A DNA stretch of 64,000 nucleotides from Pyrrhosoma nymphula (taxonomy: Eukaryota; Arthropoda; Insecta; Odonata; Coenagrionidae), in the NCBI GenBank assembly GCA_963573305.1, contig OY754330.1:21672596-21736595 (forward strand). Reading direction: 5' to 3'. A model generated the notes under the pieces. That model was given only the letters and a program-made list of their open reading frames with translations. It was not told the origin of the DNA and ran no database searches. Shown in pieces: positions 11,388-22,829 of this stretch. The stretch's first letter is position 1, and every line of letters starts with the position of its first letter. The position numbers were made by a program, and so were the translations under genes.

Positions 11388-11649
11388 ATAAGAAACGGTT
11401 TCGGGCGTAACTTTGTGGAAGTCTTTCATAGTAGGAAAGTTAGATAAATACTTAGCACAGTTTTTTTCACATATTGTTTTATTTACCACAAAAATGGTTT
11501 CGTTACAGAGTAATGGCCATAATTTTAGTTAATTAAGTAATCGTTATAATATAGTAATAATTACAAAGTAAAGAGACCTGAAGATGTTACTCTGTAACGA
11601 AATCATGGTCGTGATCCATAAAACAACATGTGCTGAAAATTCATCTAAC
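11388..11649 (-). mobile_element. PLE-derived mini-foldback (262 bp)
   Basis: Flanked by the direct repeat GTTCAACAACT (11377-11387 and 11650-11660). The arms are inverted: about 11439-11515 (minus sense) and 11578-11649 (plus sense). They share the stem II hairpin (TTAC TCT GTAA), GAAA and downstream words AAAACAA(C/T)ATGTG and ATCTAAC. A tail (11388-11438) reads on the minus strand GACTTCCACAAAGTTACGCC, the one-sided PLE tail. There is no coding sequence. The spacer between the arms is AT-rich. The right arm keeps a CUGAAGA core; the left arm is cut off at stem II. Confidence 0.75.
11573..11615 (+). ncRNA. hammerhead core, CUGAAGA type, in PLE foldback
   Basis: CTGAAGA (11578-11584) and T11585 precede stem II GTTAC/GTAAC (11586-11590, 11594-11598), a perfect five-pair stem with loop TCT. 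GAA (11599-11601) is followed by ATCATGGT (11602-11609), which is self-complementary with G-T pairs, and C11610. Stem I is reduced to two pairs next to the core. The core is complete but stem I is probably too weak for activity as a monomer. Confidence 0.6.
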
Positions 11650-11660
11650 GTTCAACAACT

Positions 11661-12595
11661 GTTGGAAGCTTCGTCTGGTGCCATGGGATTCTACGAATAC
11701 TTATTTTGACGCATAGTTGATCACGATAATGGACTCAGTGACAATAGAACTATTCTAATAATATATTTTGCTCGTTCACATCGCAAGCCTTTCTCCAAAA
11801 CTAAAAAAATATACCTTCTTTCGTCAGAGCTACATTTTAATCCGCAAACCTATCACGAGTATATTTGGATATACTGGGGTTACTAGAGTACAGATTTAAA
11901 CTATAACCTATGGTTTAGTTTAAAGAAGAAAGTTTTATTTTCACATTGCAAAATTCTTCCATCTGCTACAAACATATCGCTTGGTCATGCCCTCACATTA
12001 AAAATTACGCCACCGCCTCTTATTAAGTCCTGCATTCACATTTTAGCCTCCTTTTAAATCGGCCCCCTCGATTTCCTTTCCTTGTATATCATGCGTTGCA
12101 ATTCTTTTGTCTTAATGTCCAACGAGATAGCTCATTTTCTCAATTCTCCAAAATACCTACACCCGCAAAGTTCTTCATCCATCCCGCCTCCCTTCGTGCC
12201 ATCTAAAACTCCTAGCGTCTTCTTCAATAGTAAAAGTTTGAGACCCTCATCAATCGAAACATACCTCTGTTCCTCTCTCCCCAATTCCCTGTACCCTCTC
12301 CTTTCCTCATGGTTGGTGCCAGAATATCCCATGCCGAACCAATAAATACTTTGATGAAAACATTTTACGTTTCATCAACGAGGTTGGTATATTCCAACCT
12401 TCTTGCGTTTTACTTTAATTTTTGACGCTAGACAGATAACAATCGGATAATAATAAAATCCATATCATAAATAATTCCGCGCAAAGAGTTGGTGGGTATT
12501 CACTCACACATTTTCTCAAGTGTGCATGAAATTATCATTAGTGTAAAAAAGATTTAATGCTTTCCCTGAGAATGCTTCGCGTAAATTCTTCTCGG
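11661..12595. other. no feature recognised
   Basis: AT-rich sequence. A 66- to 87-codon open frame pair at 12082-12345 shows no motif I can assign. Confidence 0.4.
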
Positions 12596-12628
12596 GATTT
12601 TCACCGGGTTAAATTGGTGAAAAAAATT

Positions 12629-12668
12629 ACCGAAGTTTCGACGGACGGCTCGTCCATTGTCTTCAGAG
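12629..12668 (-). ncRNA. hammerhead-like motif downstream of PLE endonuclease
   Basis: On the minus strand CTGAAGA (12666-12660) is followed by a hairpin GGACG/CGTCC with loop AGC, then GAA (12639-12637) and ACTTCGGT (12636-12629). This is the CUGANGA, stem II, GAAA order. Stem II has several unpaired bases at its foot and no convincing stem I is visible. It may be a decayed ribozyme or a structural motif of the element's 3' end. Confidence 0.4.
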
Positions 12669-12718
12669 TAAATGCCGTTGAATTACAGTACGGCAAGCGT
12701 ATAATCTGGGTCCAACAA

Positions 12719-13027
12719 TCAGGTGACTCCTGATTGGCCGGAGGGTAAAATTTGAAAATTACGACAGCGGAAAAGAGTATTCGTCCCATTATACCGAATT
12801 ATCTTTAAAATGGAATTCCAAGATTTGCTGAGATGAAATCCAGCGTCAAGGCTAAAATTATTCTTTTCTAACCAGATCTCAATGGCTTCCTTAGCCCGTC
12901 TATTCCAATAACTACAAGAACGGCAAATAATCTTGGCGCTATCCCATTTAATCCTGTGGTCATAGGCGTATTTACATCTATAACTCTGTCCAAAAATTAG
13001 TTTTTTTTTAAGTTTGAAAGCATTCAA
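12719..13027 (-). pseudogene. GIY-YIG endonuclease C-terminus of a second PLE-type lineage
   Basis: The 102-residue frame carries YDHRIKWDSAKII (22-34), WNRRAKEAIEIWLEKNNFSLD (41-61) and AGFHLSKSW (62-70). This is the part of retroelement GIY-YIG domains after the YIG strand. There a histidine-containing strand, the helix with the catalytic glutamate (AIEI) and the N-F-x-x-D-x-G-x-x-L-S block are typical. The YIG strand itself is not visible upstream. The sequence type differs from the two PLE copies at 148-901 and 8355-9151, so it is another lineage. The stretch from 12620 to 12670 on the same strand has a hammerhead-like motif, expected 3' of the coding region. Confidence 0.65.
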
Positions 13028-13317
13028 ATCCGCAAGGAATGTATTTAGATCCTTGGCTACGGTCTAAAATAAATAAGGTGAAACTTGTGAGCGTGCGACG
13101 AATGGCTGGTATTGACGCCAATGACACTCGACCGCACATCAGCTCCTACGGTATAAACTTGGGCACACTCAATAATATTTTATTGATAATATAAGGCTCA
13201 AATTATACGATATATTACACTAAATAGTATTCATATATTAAGCAAATGCTTGGGGTTCCTTTGAGATTTACCCCCAATTAAATTACTCTATTAATTTCAC
13301 ACTTACGCTTTTGCTTC

Positions 13318-13870
13318 ATGATCTTTATTTTATTGTTTTATATATATTATAAGAGGCCAAATATTGAAAATTATGCAATTGAAATGTTACTTCACATTTT
13401 TTATATTCCTAGTTGTTTCTTTATATTACAATATGTTTATTTGGTTTCTTCTTTTAATTTTTCTACATTTATAAATTTTCTCATTTTACTTATTTGTTTA
13501 CATTACAATGCATTTATTTTGCGTCTTCTTGCTTTACACTTTAAGTCTTCTTTCTTCTTCTGGGTCTTCTTTTCTTCCTTTACAATGTATTTCTTCTTTC
13601 TTCCACCAGGTCTTCTTTTCTTGCTTTACAATGCAATTTATAGAATTTTTTACTGTACAATATATTTAGTATTACATTAGATACATTTATTAATTATCTT
13701 TTCTCCCTTTCCCTTATTTATTATATGTATTCTCTATTTTCCTTTATTCATAATTATTTATTCCTCTAAATTCAATTTCTTCTTTCTTTTACCGGGTCTT
13801 TCTTTCTTAATTTACATAAAATTTCCTGCTTCTCTTTCAGGTCTTCTGTTCTTTTCCTAGGCTATTTTCC
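13318..13870. repeat. T/C-rich degenerate tandem repeat
   Basis: The plus strand is almost all pyrimidine plus A. The phrase GGTCTTCTTTTCTT followed by CTTTACAATG occurs at about 13562 and 13609. Degenerate versions start at about 13794 (GGTCTTTCTTTCTTAATTTACA) and 13840 (GGTCTTCTGTTCTT). The spacing of the closest pair is about 47 bp. The 120-codon open frame at 13318-13680 is a by-product (Phe/Leu/Ile-rich). Confidence 0.6.
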
Positions 13871-14040
13871 TTTCTCTTATCCATTCATCAATTAATTCGT
13901 CTCCTTGACGATTCTCTCTGATGAAACCTACGATTATTGCGACATTGTTCGGATGAACCGGCTCTGAATACATACGTCCTCTTATCCGCCTTCGCTTCTG
14001 GTCACCTCTCACCACCATATTTCCGCCTCCAACGAAGCCG

Positions 14041-14360
14041 TTAAGTAAAAATAAAAGAAGGATTTAGGGCGCAGGATGATGCCGAGGACCGTGAAGTGGC
14101 CGAAGATGAGCAGCGGCACGCACGGACACGCGTGCCGGCGACGAAAGACGAGACACGGTGCGCCGCGGCGAGGGGCGTGGATGAAATAAAACCAGAGCAG
14201 GGAGGGCGTGGAAGAGCGAAATAAACAACGAAGGCGTCGAGTGCGAAGTGGATTTTTATTTCTCTCTCGCTCGTCCCATTCCTCTCCTCATCCGTCTCGA
14301 ACGAATATTCAACTCCGTCGCGGACCGTGCGTGCGTGAATGCGGCTCAATGTATCGATGG
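14041..14360. other. CpG-rich segment, no gene assigned
   Basis: Locally dense CpG in otherwise AT-rich DNA (for example GACACGCGTGCCGGCGACG at 14125-14143). Open frames of 102 (minus) and 65 (plus) residues have no recognisable domain. It could be a regulatory or exonic island; nothing decides this. Confidence 0.3.
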
Positions 14361-15410
14361 CGATTAAACAAAAAAAAGAGAGACAAAGAAAGCCCTTTCC
14401 GGTGAATTACTTTTCGGGGATGGAAATGATATTGGGGACGGCGGGGGACTACGAACGCGGGAAGGTGGCCTAAAGGCGATGGGTTGGGGGCGGAGGAGGC
14501 GTCGGGAGGGAAAGAGGAAGTATTGTACTAAGGGCGGGAGGGAGAGAGGAAGGAAGGGTTTACATTCAATAGGACTTGAAGACCGAAGAGGGAGAATGCA
14601 CGCAGGAAGAGTCGTGCTTACGCGAGAGAATGCATGGATGCCAAAAGAGGATGCTAAAGCATTCAAAACTTATTCGGAGTCAATATTAAGACAATGGAGA
14701 TGGAAATAATATCTATGAATAAATGTAAAAGATAACGTCTATTCAAATGCGTGGTCAAATCGGTGGATAACAATCCCGTAGTGGGCGGTTGAGGCTTCAA
14801 TGTCAACCATTCGTCACACTCACGAATGCCAACTTCTGGATCCCAGCCCTTAACTTGGGCTCTAAATATAACTTTCATCCTAGATTCAAATGCTTATTAT
14901 AACTCAAAACACACTAGTTGTGAGACAAAAGGTAGACATTCCAGCATTAGTGTTCTTTTTACGAAAATGAAAGAAAACGAGATTCAGAAGTAGATTCAGG
15001 AAGTATCAAACAGCTCCATTGTTATAATCTTAATTCCAACAACGCAGGTTCGGATATTAAAATAAAAATTATCCATATGCAATGAGCTCCTGACGCCTAG
15101 ATTTATCTCAAACACTACATAAGTGTGAGGAAAAATCAAAGCAAGTATACATAATTAACTTTTTACATTCATCTACAGCTAAGCGTGACAGTAAACATGT
15201 AGTTAATGACACATAATTTTTACAAATTCGTTCAGTCCGTCCGTGAAAGAAAAATGTATTCATGGAAAGAGAAACATACATTAAAGTTATTTCTGTGAAG
15301 TAAAAAGTAGTAGAGACCAATCGTGTAGAATTTCCAATGGAAATTACTAAAAATAGCCTTCATTCATTAGAGAGGGAGAAGGATAAAGGTTACATGTTAA
15401 ATGAAATTTG
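14361..15410. other. no feature recognised
   Basis: A purine-rich patch near 14480-14560, otherwise AT-rich sequence without motifs. Confidence 0.35.
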
Positions 15411-15560
15411 CTCTTTTCCCCAAAGGCTTTTAATGTCAAAACGCTTTTTGAAGCATATCACGTCATCAACAGGTACAAACAGCATGAACTGGATGTATGT
15501 ACCTGTGGATGACATAACGTAGGATGGAAAGCATTGTGAAATTAAAGATTTCCCCTAAGA
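15411..15560 (-). mobile_element. possible old PLE foldback
   Basis: Inverted arms around 15411-15480 and 15494-15560 share GTACCTGT(T/G)GATGAC and then a run of similar words (GCTTCAAAAAGC against GGATGGAAAGC; GACATTAAAAG against GAAATTAAAG). Both arms carry CTGT(T/G)GATGAC where hammerhead repeats of the other elements have CTGATGATGAC. No TSD or tail is clear. It is consistent with a decayed copy of the same element class. Confidence 0.4.
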
Positions 15561-15569
15561 GTACAAGTC

Positions 15570-16919
15570 TCATTCCTCTCATTAGAAAGAAATTTCATAA
15601 AAAATAAAACCCGCCACCGTGACACGAAGGATATGGATACTTGCCCAGCCAACGGTATTGAAAATTGTTAGCATATTCAACGAGAGAAATTTGGCAATCC
15701 TAAACTACGCGACCGTGACCGCTGTCAGTCAGCGGATATCCAAATTTCTGAAGCGTAACTCGGGTCAGTGGCGAATATGAAAGCGAAGCCACTGGTCCGA
15801 GGCCGAAATAACTTCACTTTCGTTTGGAGGCATCCTAGAGCCAGTTTGACGAGCGCATTAAGGGGATTGTTGCAAATTGATTCAGACTCGATTATGTCGC
15901 GCATCGCGATGCGAAAGCAGATAACGAGGAACAAGTATTTAAAACGTGTACGCGGATTCCCGCGGTAGGTAGAATGCATTACGTTGTGTAATTACCGCAC
16001 TTGAAAGCGGTCGAAAAACCCTTTGCCTTCCTCGTTCCCACGGTATGTAGAAAAAAAACTCCTGTCGACATTTCAACGCGCGCCCGAACACCGCAACTTC
16101 CGGTCACCTTCGCTGCTTCCCGGGCGACAGTTGGCAGCGGGCAAGGTGAACGGTGGGAGAAAGATGGATTTCCCTCAAGCCCCGAAGCGGCCTCATCCCG
16201 CTTCTGCTGTTGCTTGGCGCGCCCGGCGGCGGCTAGTCAGCGAGTACGCGTTAATTTACAAAGGGTCGAAAAGCGAGCGGGTGGACGAACAAAGAAGGAT
16301 GACCGGCCATTATATTCGGGCCCGAGGGGTGACTCGTGGAGAGAAATTATAATAATAAAAAAATACAAACTCCATCGCCGACGGCCCGAAGTAACGAAGG
16401 TGGGAAAGAGAGGTCTCCGAAACAAAGTATGTACACTCCCACCGTGTGTACGAAGAATTGGGCATGTGTCGTAATTATGGTGGCCGGGCCAAGGGGGACT
16501 CATCATATGTGCACGCTTCGGAGGATTTTTACTACGGCCCGAAATTCACGGCGATGCACGCGAAGGCAACAAATACAATTAGGAAGCAATTACAAGCCCG
16601 GAGGATTTTTTTTAGGGAACTTCGACACGTAGTCGTTTCCCCTTCACGCCCCTTCAGACATTTATCGCGTGGGCTCGAATCTAGGAGGCAGCTGCGACCG
16701 AATCCAATCGCATAATGAGGGCAGGCATCTAGGCGTTACGGCTATCAAAAATGATAACACCATTACTGGAGGTCTAGGAGTTGACTATAGATTTTAACTG
16801 AGCCCAAATCAAGGGTTTCTATTTCGATTATAAAATGTTATCTAGGTAAACGGAATCATAACTAGTCAGCTGCTAGCTCGAAAGTCTCCAATACGATTGA
16901 ATACAGTAAGAGGTTAAAC
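15570..16919. other. no gene recognised; CpG-rich 16060-16720
   Basis: From about 16060 to 16720 the sequence is richer in CpG and carries overlapping open frames (157, 109, 98, 89 residues) on the plus strand. They show no motif I recognise. An exon cannot be excluded but is not supported. Confidence 0.3.
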
Positions 16920-17055
16920 TGGCCATTTTCCTGACTTATCTTCTTTTTCTGTCGGGTATTAGAGACCATTAAGGAGTATTAGAGGGTATCTTCTACAGCC
17001 CCTAAAAGTCTCTAATATTAGACAGAAAAAATAAGATTAATTAGTAAATTGTCCA
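16920..17055. mobile_element. small foldback element (136 bp)
   Basis: Inverted arms 16920-16966 and 17008-17055 (about 47 bp) both begin TGG(C/A)CA and contain TTCTGTC and TATTAGAGAC. The loop 16967-17007 repeats GTATTAGAGGG. The arms agree at roughly two thirds of positions. No target-site duplication or known terminal motif is evident, so the class is unknown. Confidence 0.5.
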
Positions 17056-18870
17056 TTCATGCCACATTTTTTAAAACTTAAATGCTATCGCGGAAAATTG
17101 CAGCACTTTCTTAAGGTCTTACATTAGTGAATAATTTTTAAGAAACGTGCTGGATAGACCAAATAAGTTATATGTGACTAAGTAATTTGTTGCAGCGATA
17201 ACAAAAGCAACACCGGACAAAATGTCAGAATTTCGGGTTTGCCTCCGTCAATGTGTAGAGGAGGACCTTCTCGTTGAAATAATACTCCGCTTGGTGACTA
17301 GGTACTTGGTGATACCTACTTCAGGGCAAATCCACAAAAAATTTGAAAGTAAATTTACCACTATTAACAGGAAATTTTACTTCTCTATTATGGGGGATAT
17401 AAAACATGATGTTGTCAGTTGAATTGTAGTGGTGAACTTTGAAGTATTAGGTCGACGGAATCCTACTCTCTGAATTCCTATATCAGTGTCACCTCACCCA
17501 TCTCTTCGATTATTTACAACGTTTTTGCAGGTACTTGGTTTTGACAATGACCACGATTATGTAAATTAGTAAAATAGACATATTTTCTACCTGAAGTGGA
17601 GAGCTGTTGACGTAACATGCCTTAAGTGTGGAGCTTAAGGATGAAAAGTAGTAGAAAGAGAAATAATTAAGAAATAGTTAAAAGTGCTTATTAGTAGAAC
17701 CACAAATGGAATTAACGACCTCAATCACCCATAACCGTTATTTAATACTAGAGAGATATTTGTAGAATGCAAAAATTGTGAGCGATAAATATTTTAAAAA
17801 TAAAAAGGCCAAATAAACTATAAATAGCATAAAAGTAATACATATAGTTTATGCTCCAACATGAAAAGTGAATAACGAGGAAATATGACTCTAAAACAAG
17901 GCCATCGAACAAAAATTGGAAGGAAGAATGAAAAAATAAGTGGGTGAAGGCAACAGGAAATTAAGGATAGTACTATAGTTTAGAAAAAAATAGAGATGAA
18001 GAGGAGCAGTATTTAACAGGCCTTAAATTCAATGGGGAATAGGCACCTCGATTAGCAGGCCTCCAGAGGTGGAAACGCTAGCTATGCTCATTGAAAAGGT
18101 TATAAAAGATTTTGGATTCCCTACAAATAGTTTAGGGAAAATATTCCAGCCGTCACCAAAACCCCCCAAGGAATTCCCGTCACGATGGCCATGGCCACTG
18201 TATGGGTTTGTCCGGAGGAAAACTATCCCAAAAGAATACAGAGAGGCAGGAATGGAGATGCGATGAATCGCTCACAATAGATTCCAAACGCAGACGAGAC
18301 TCGTGGAAGGCCTTTCCATTTTCCTCTTCTGTCGTTTTCCCTCCCACCTCAATACGCAGCGTGATAAGAATAGTGACAAAGTTCGAGACGAAGAGAGACG
18401 AGAAAGAGACAAGGAGAGAGGTGCATCAGCAAACAAATGAAGACTCCCAACGCCGCAGAGAGGCGCTCGAATCGAGTACAATGGACGAATCCCGACCCGG
18501 CCAGCCCACTCGGGATTGAAATAAATCCTTGGGAAGGTTGAGAGAGAGAGAGAATATGAAATCTGAGCGAGTGATGCGTCGCCTTCGTGGAGCCTAAACA
18601 TTGCAGAAATAAATAACCTATCCCACAGTGGCGATGTACGTTTTCACCAGCCGTGACCCAACGTTTCTTCTAACGGGATTGTATACATAGGTGTCTGAAA
18701 AAACACAAGAGATAAATGCTGCCATCAAGAGCATTTTCGCGATATTAAGAATACTAATTAATATGCAATCAATATCCGGAAGGTGCTTCTTGGATGAAAC
18801 GATAGTTCTGAAACATTTAAGGGTGAATTGATATTCTTACACATTATGTGTCCCAAATTAATTTGCTCGT
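17056..18870. other. no feature recognised
   Basis: AT-rich sequence to about 18240, then a mixed stretch with a GA dinucleotide run at 18541-18553. A 66-codon frame at 17222-17422 has no recognisable motif. Confidence 0.4.
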
Positions 18871-19302
18871 TTAAGGTAGTTTGAGCGAAAAATCAACTCA
18901 CCTAGAATTTGATGAATTTGGCCTCATTTTAAAGAACATTCTCATCTTTCCAATGATATCAAAATATTAACCCCTTACCAAACTACTTTTCGAGCAACTT
19001 GCTTGATAATACAAGCTGTTTTACATGGGATAGATTACAGCCAGAGGGAGAACATTGTAAATAGTAGGAATTTATAACACCTAGATTTCGTCAAAAAACT
19101 AACGGTGAATAGTTTGTATGTTTTCTCAACTATTTGTAAAAATTAATCAATTACTCACCGCAGTAATTTTTACAGAATCGCAAAAAAAAACGTGCTGTTT
19201 TGAAGGCTTTTTAGCCGTACTGTGCGAAAAAATGAGTCAAGTTAGAGAAATAAGTATGGCCTCCATTGTGACTCGGGAACTATCTCGCTCAAACTACCTT
19301 AA
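18871..19302 (+). mobile_element. TTAA-flanked MITE with 16-bp terminal inverted repeats, full copy
   Basis: The unit starts TTAAGGTAGTTTGAGCGA (18871-18888) and ends with its exact reverse complement (19285-19302). TTAA at both ends suits a piggyBac-like TTAA target duplication around a terminal inverted repeat starting GGTAGTTTGAGCGA. Between them are about 400 bp without coding capacity. A second, inverted copy at 33672-34050 matches it block by block (for example CACCTAGAATTT, AATTAATCAAT, ACTCACCGCAGTAA, GTCAAAAAACTAA). The 75-codon frame at 19118 is inside the element and not a gene. A non-autonomous DNA transposon is the best explanation. Assignment to piggyBac rests on TTAA alone. Confidence 0.75.
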
Positions 19303-22300
19303 ATTTATTTTTGGGCAGAATATGACTCCAAATATTGTACAATAACGCCAAAATCAACCCAACGCCAACAGCCTTGCTCTAAGTAGAGTACAAGCGTACA
19401 TGCGTATGCCTAACCTTCACTCCTCCGCAAAAACATTTAGGGAAATGAGAGAAATATTCGCGGAATTATTGGTCGAACCCTGACGTGAAAGTCGTTTCAG
19501 TTAGTGCCGCTAGGATCAAGCCGCTTCAGCATCCATCATATTCCCAGCGAATAACCTGCGATAACACTCGGGCTAAAAATTGTAGTCGCGGATGCCGACA
19601 TGCAAGCGAATTAAAATAAATATTCGAAGCGGAAGCGAACAGGATTTATCAGCACAAATCCATCTCCACCCTTCCAACCCGACATTCCTATCCGCCCCGG
19701 ACGAAGAAGCACAAGCGTAGAAAGGCCGTCGATTGGAGCGGGAGATAAAAGGGACCTAATGCGTGCGTGCGTTTGTCCCTGTTGCGCACAAATAAAAGGG
19801 ATTGTGTCGTGCGTATGTGTGTGCCACGGCAGTAAGCAGCTAGATGGATGTCACAAAAATAATGAAAGCTCCGCGGCGCTGACAGGTACAGCCAGCGAAG
19901 GCACGTCAGATGAGGAGGCAAGAGGGGGCTTTGGGGGTTATAAATGAGTGAGTGATATGGACGGTGGGTGTGGTGGTAGGAGGGTGAGGATAATGGGCGG
20001 TGGCGGGAAGCGAAAGGGAAATATATTCTCGCTCGCGGAGCCAAAGGGATGGATAGATGTACGCCTGTGGTGGGAGAGAGGGCAGAGGAGAAAGAGAGGA
20101 GTGGGATAGTTCCCTGGCTGTTTTCGAGTGATACATGGGCATGAAGCGGGCGACGGAGAGGAGAGAGAAACAGCGATTATTCCTCGCATGAAAAAATAAA
20201 TTCCATTGTTACGCACCTCGTTGCGTGCCTTTTATACGTCCCTCCAACCCCTCCACCACCGCCGTTCCATCTTCATCCCATTCCCTTTCATATATTCCTT
20301 CCCGCGTTCCCCACCTTTCCGAATATTTAACAAGCGAGGGCGCGCGATTCTCGCCACCACCACCATCACCTCACCCCAACCAACTTCGCGTGTGGCACCA
20401 ACTCCTGCGTGTAGGAAAAATCGCGGATATACAAAAAAAAATGTAGAGAATGCCCGCTAACCAGTCATCAACTACACGGAATTTTTATTTCTCTCGTGGC
20501 AAGAAGGGAAAGTGAACGAAGGAATTACAGCTTCGCTTGTATTTTTTTTTGTTGGGAGATTTTGGGACAGATACTTTTAGAAGTGTGAGGACGGGGGAAC
20601 GTTTAGGGGCACAACGGGATGAGGGTAAGCGGAGAAAAGAGAAGAGCATCTTTTTGGTGCAGGAGAGGCAGTGAAAAATAGTGTGGGAGAGAGAAAGAGA
20701 GAGCTATATGCGATAAAAATAGACCCTAATGGATGACGAGAAGAGAAAAAGATTCACGATAATGTTACGCACCGCCTGACACTCTGCAATTATTTAGAAA
20801 GCAGCGGTCGTTTGCTTCCGTTTACTAGATGAGCCGAGGCCATGGAGGGCCATTTTCTCTCTAATAATGACTGTCCGTGATGAGAAATCTGAGCCGAAAT
20901 AACGAAATATTTCCGAATATCTTAACATACCGCTTCTCCCAGCTCAGTTAACTTCAACCGTTAGGGAAGTGTAGTTGCAATGTCTTGACTTTAGAAGGTT
21001 CGGGAAATTTGGAGGACATTTGGAATAAGAGTCATATTTTCATCGGAAAAAACATGCAGAGAGCAGCATTTAATGGAATAAGTGGCAAAATTTTCGCGGT
21101 GCCTACAGAGAATACGATATATAATCACGAATCTAAAAATAATGAGTCTTTGTTCCTAAAAGTTAAATTTTCAGAGCTTACCCATTACATTAATCACTAG
21201 AAGGAAACTTGGATGGGTGATAAACTTTTCAGCGCAACCAGCTAATTATTGGACTGAAATTATAAATAAAATATTCATAAATATTATATAATTTATATGC
21301 TATATAATAATAAAGTCCGATTTTATATCTACGCAAAAGATTTTGGATTATCCAGACTTAGCTCTAATTAAAGGAAAAGTTAAATGTCTGTACCCTCTTC
21401 ATCAATCCCTCATCTCAGGTGTAAGCCACCATCTTTATTGGAAATAAAAGTAAGCAACTACACAATTATATTTAACTTTGTGGGGCGATGGCATACGTGG
21501 ATCAAATAGCGATGTGGCCATAATTCACCGAACCACTGAATTTAAGAACAGAGTTTTTTTTCACCATATCAATCTGTAAAACATAATCTATTTGAGCAGC
21601 AAAACTCGCATCGATTGAATTTTTAAAACAAACTGTTGCCAGCATTTTCATTTGTAGCAATTTGAGAAAAGAGAAACAAATATTTTTGAGCATCAAAAAT
21701 TGAAAGCATCCTAAAAAAGAAAATTAGCCCCATTTAATGAACCCGAGATTCTCCAATAATTCAGACGAAGCGAGTAAGTGCTGGTAATGATTAGGGCTCC
21801 TGATAGAGAAGATAAAGAGAGAGCTTTAACTATGAACGTGTTATTCCTGACTACTGCCCTCAAACGAAAAGAAATGCCCTCTCTTCATAATAGGGACATA
21901 CACGCCCATTTGAAAGAGGACCCACACTTTGTACATCTATTCTCCATCGCTCGCTCAAGCATGCACGGCCTCACGCGACTGCTCACCTCAATTGTTTCCC
22001 CTGGGCCCAAGGACGCGACGGACGAGAGGAAGCCGCCGATGATGACAAGGGTCCCGCCCGTCTCCGCGCAGAGAATACCGCATCACCGTGAAGGGAACGC
22101 ATGAGAAAAGGGCTGAAAAATAAAAGTGATAATATGACGAAGCTCAGATGAAGACGCGGATGGAGTGGGTAAGGGCGACAAGGGGAGAGGAACGGATGTT
22201 TACCACTAGACTCCCCCGTGGCCTGAAACGTATTTCCTGTGCACGTCTTCAGAAATAAACACCGTTCAACATAGAAGTCCCAAGAGAAGAGTTTTTTAAT

Positions 22301-22829
22301 AGTGGTTCCATGGGCAACTTTTGTTCCGCTCTGCCCACGGCCCGCGTGGATCGTGTGATTGGTCAGCCCGAATGAAAATTAGCTAGAATTGTACAGAATC
22401 ACATAAGTGCGGTACACGAATTAGGAAAGGAACCTCACCATTAATGAGAATTAAATGGGATTTTGCTTCAGTTTTCTGACTTTATCACCTCAGTCTCTCT
22501 AGCATTCGCTCACTTAGCCGAATCAAAAGAAATAAGATGTTTTTCTTGTCGGAAGTGAGAGATAAATGCTTTGAACTTTGGCATGCCATATAGACATAAG
22601 ATAATGTATAGTTTGATGAAATTTCGGAAACCTTTTTTGCTTGCTTCAACCTTCAATGTGCGTTTGATCAAGTATTTAAGATCCTTCACTGCCACTTTGC
22701 ATCATCAATAATTGCTCCCGGCAAGATACGTTAAAGACTGTTATGATAATCTCGTTAGTGCTACTGATCTTTAGCAGCAACTGAGATGGGTATCGCCTTG
22801 AGGCTGAAGATTAAAATGAAGACATAATT
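19303..22829. other. no gene recognised
   Basis: Contains a GA-rich stretch near 19900-20170 and 20620-20700, CpG-rich patches near 20320 and 22000, and AT-rich DNA near 21260-21320. Open frames up to 118 residues lack recognisable domains and most lie in biased sequence. Confidence 0.4.
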
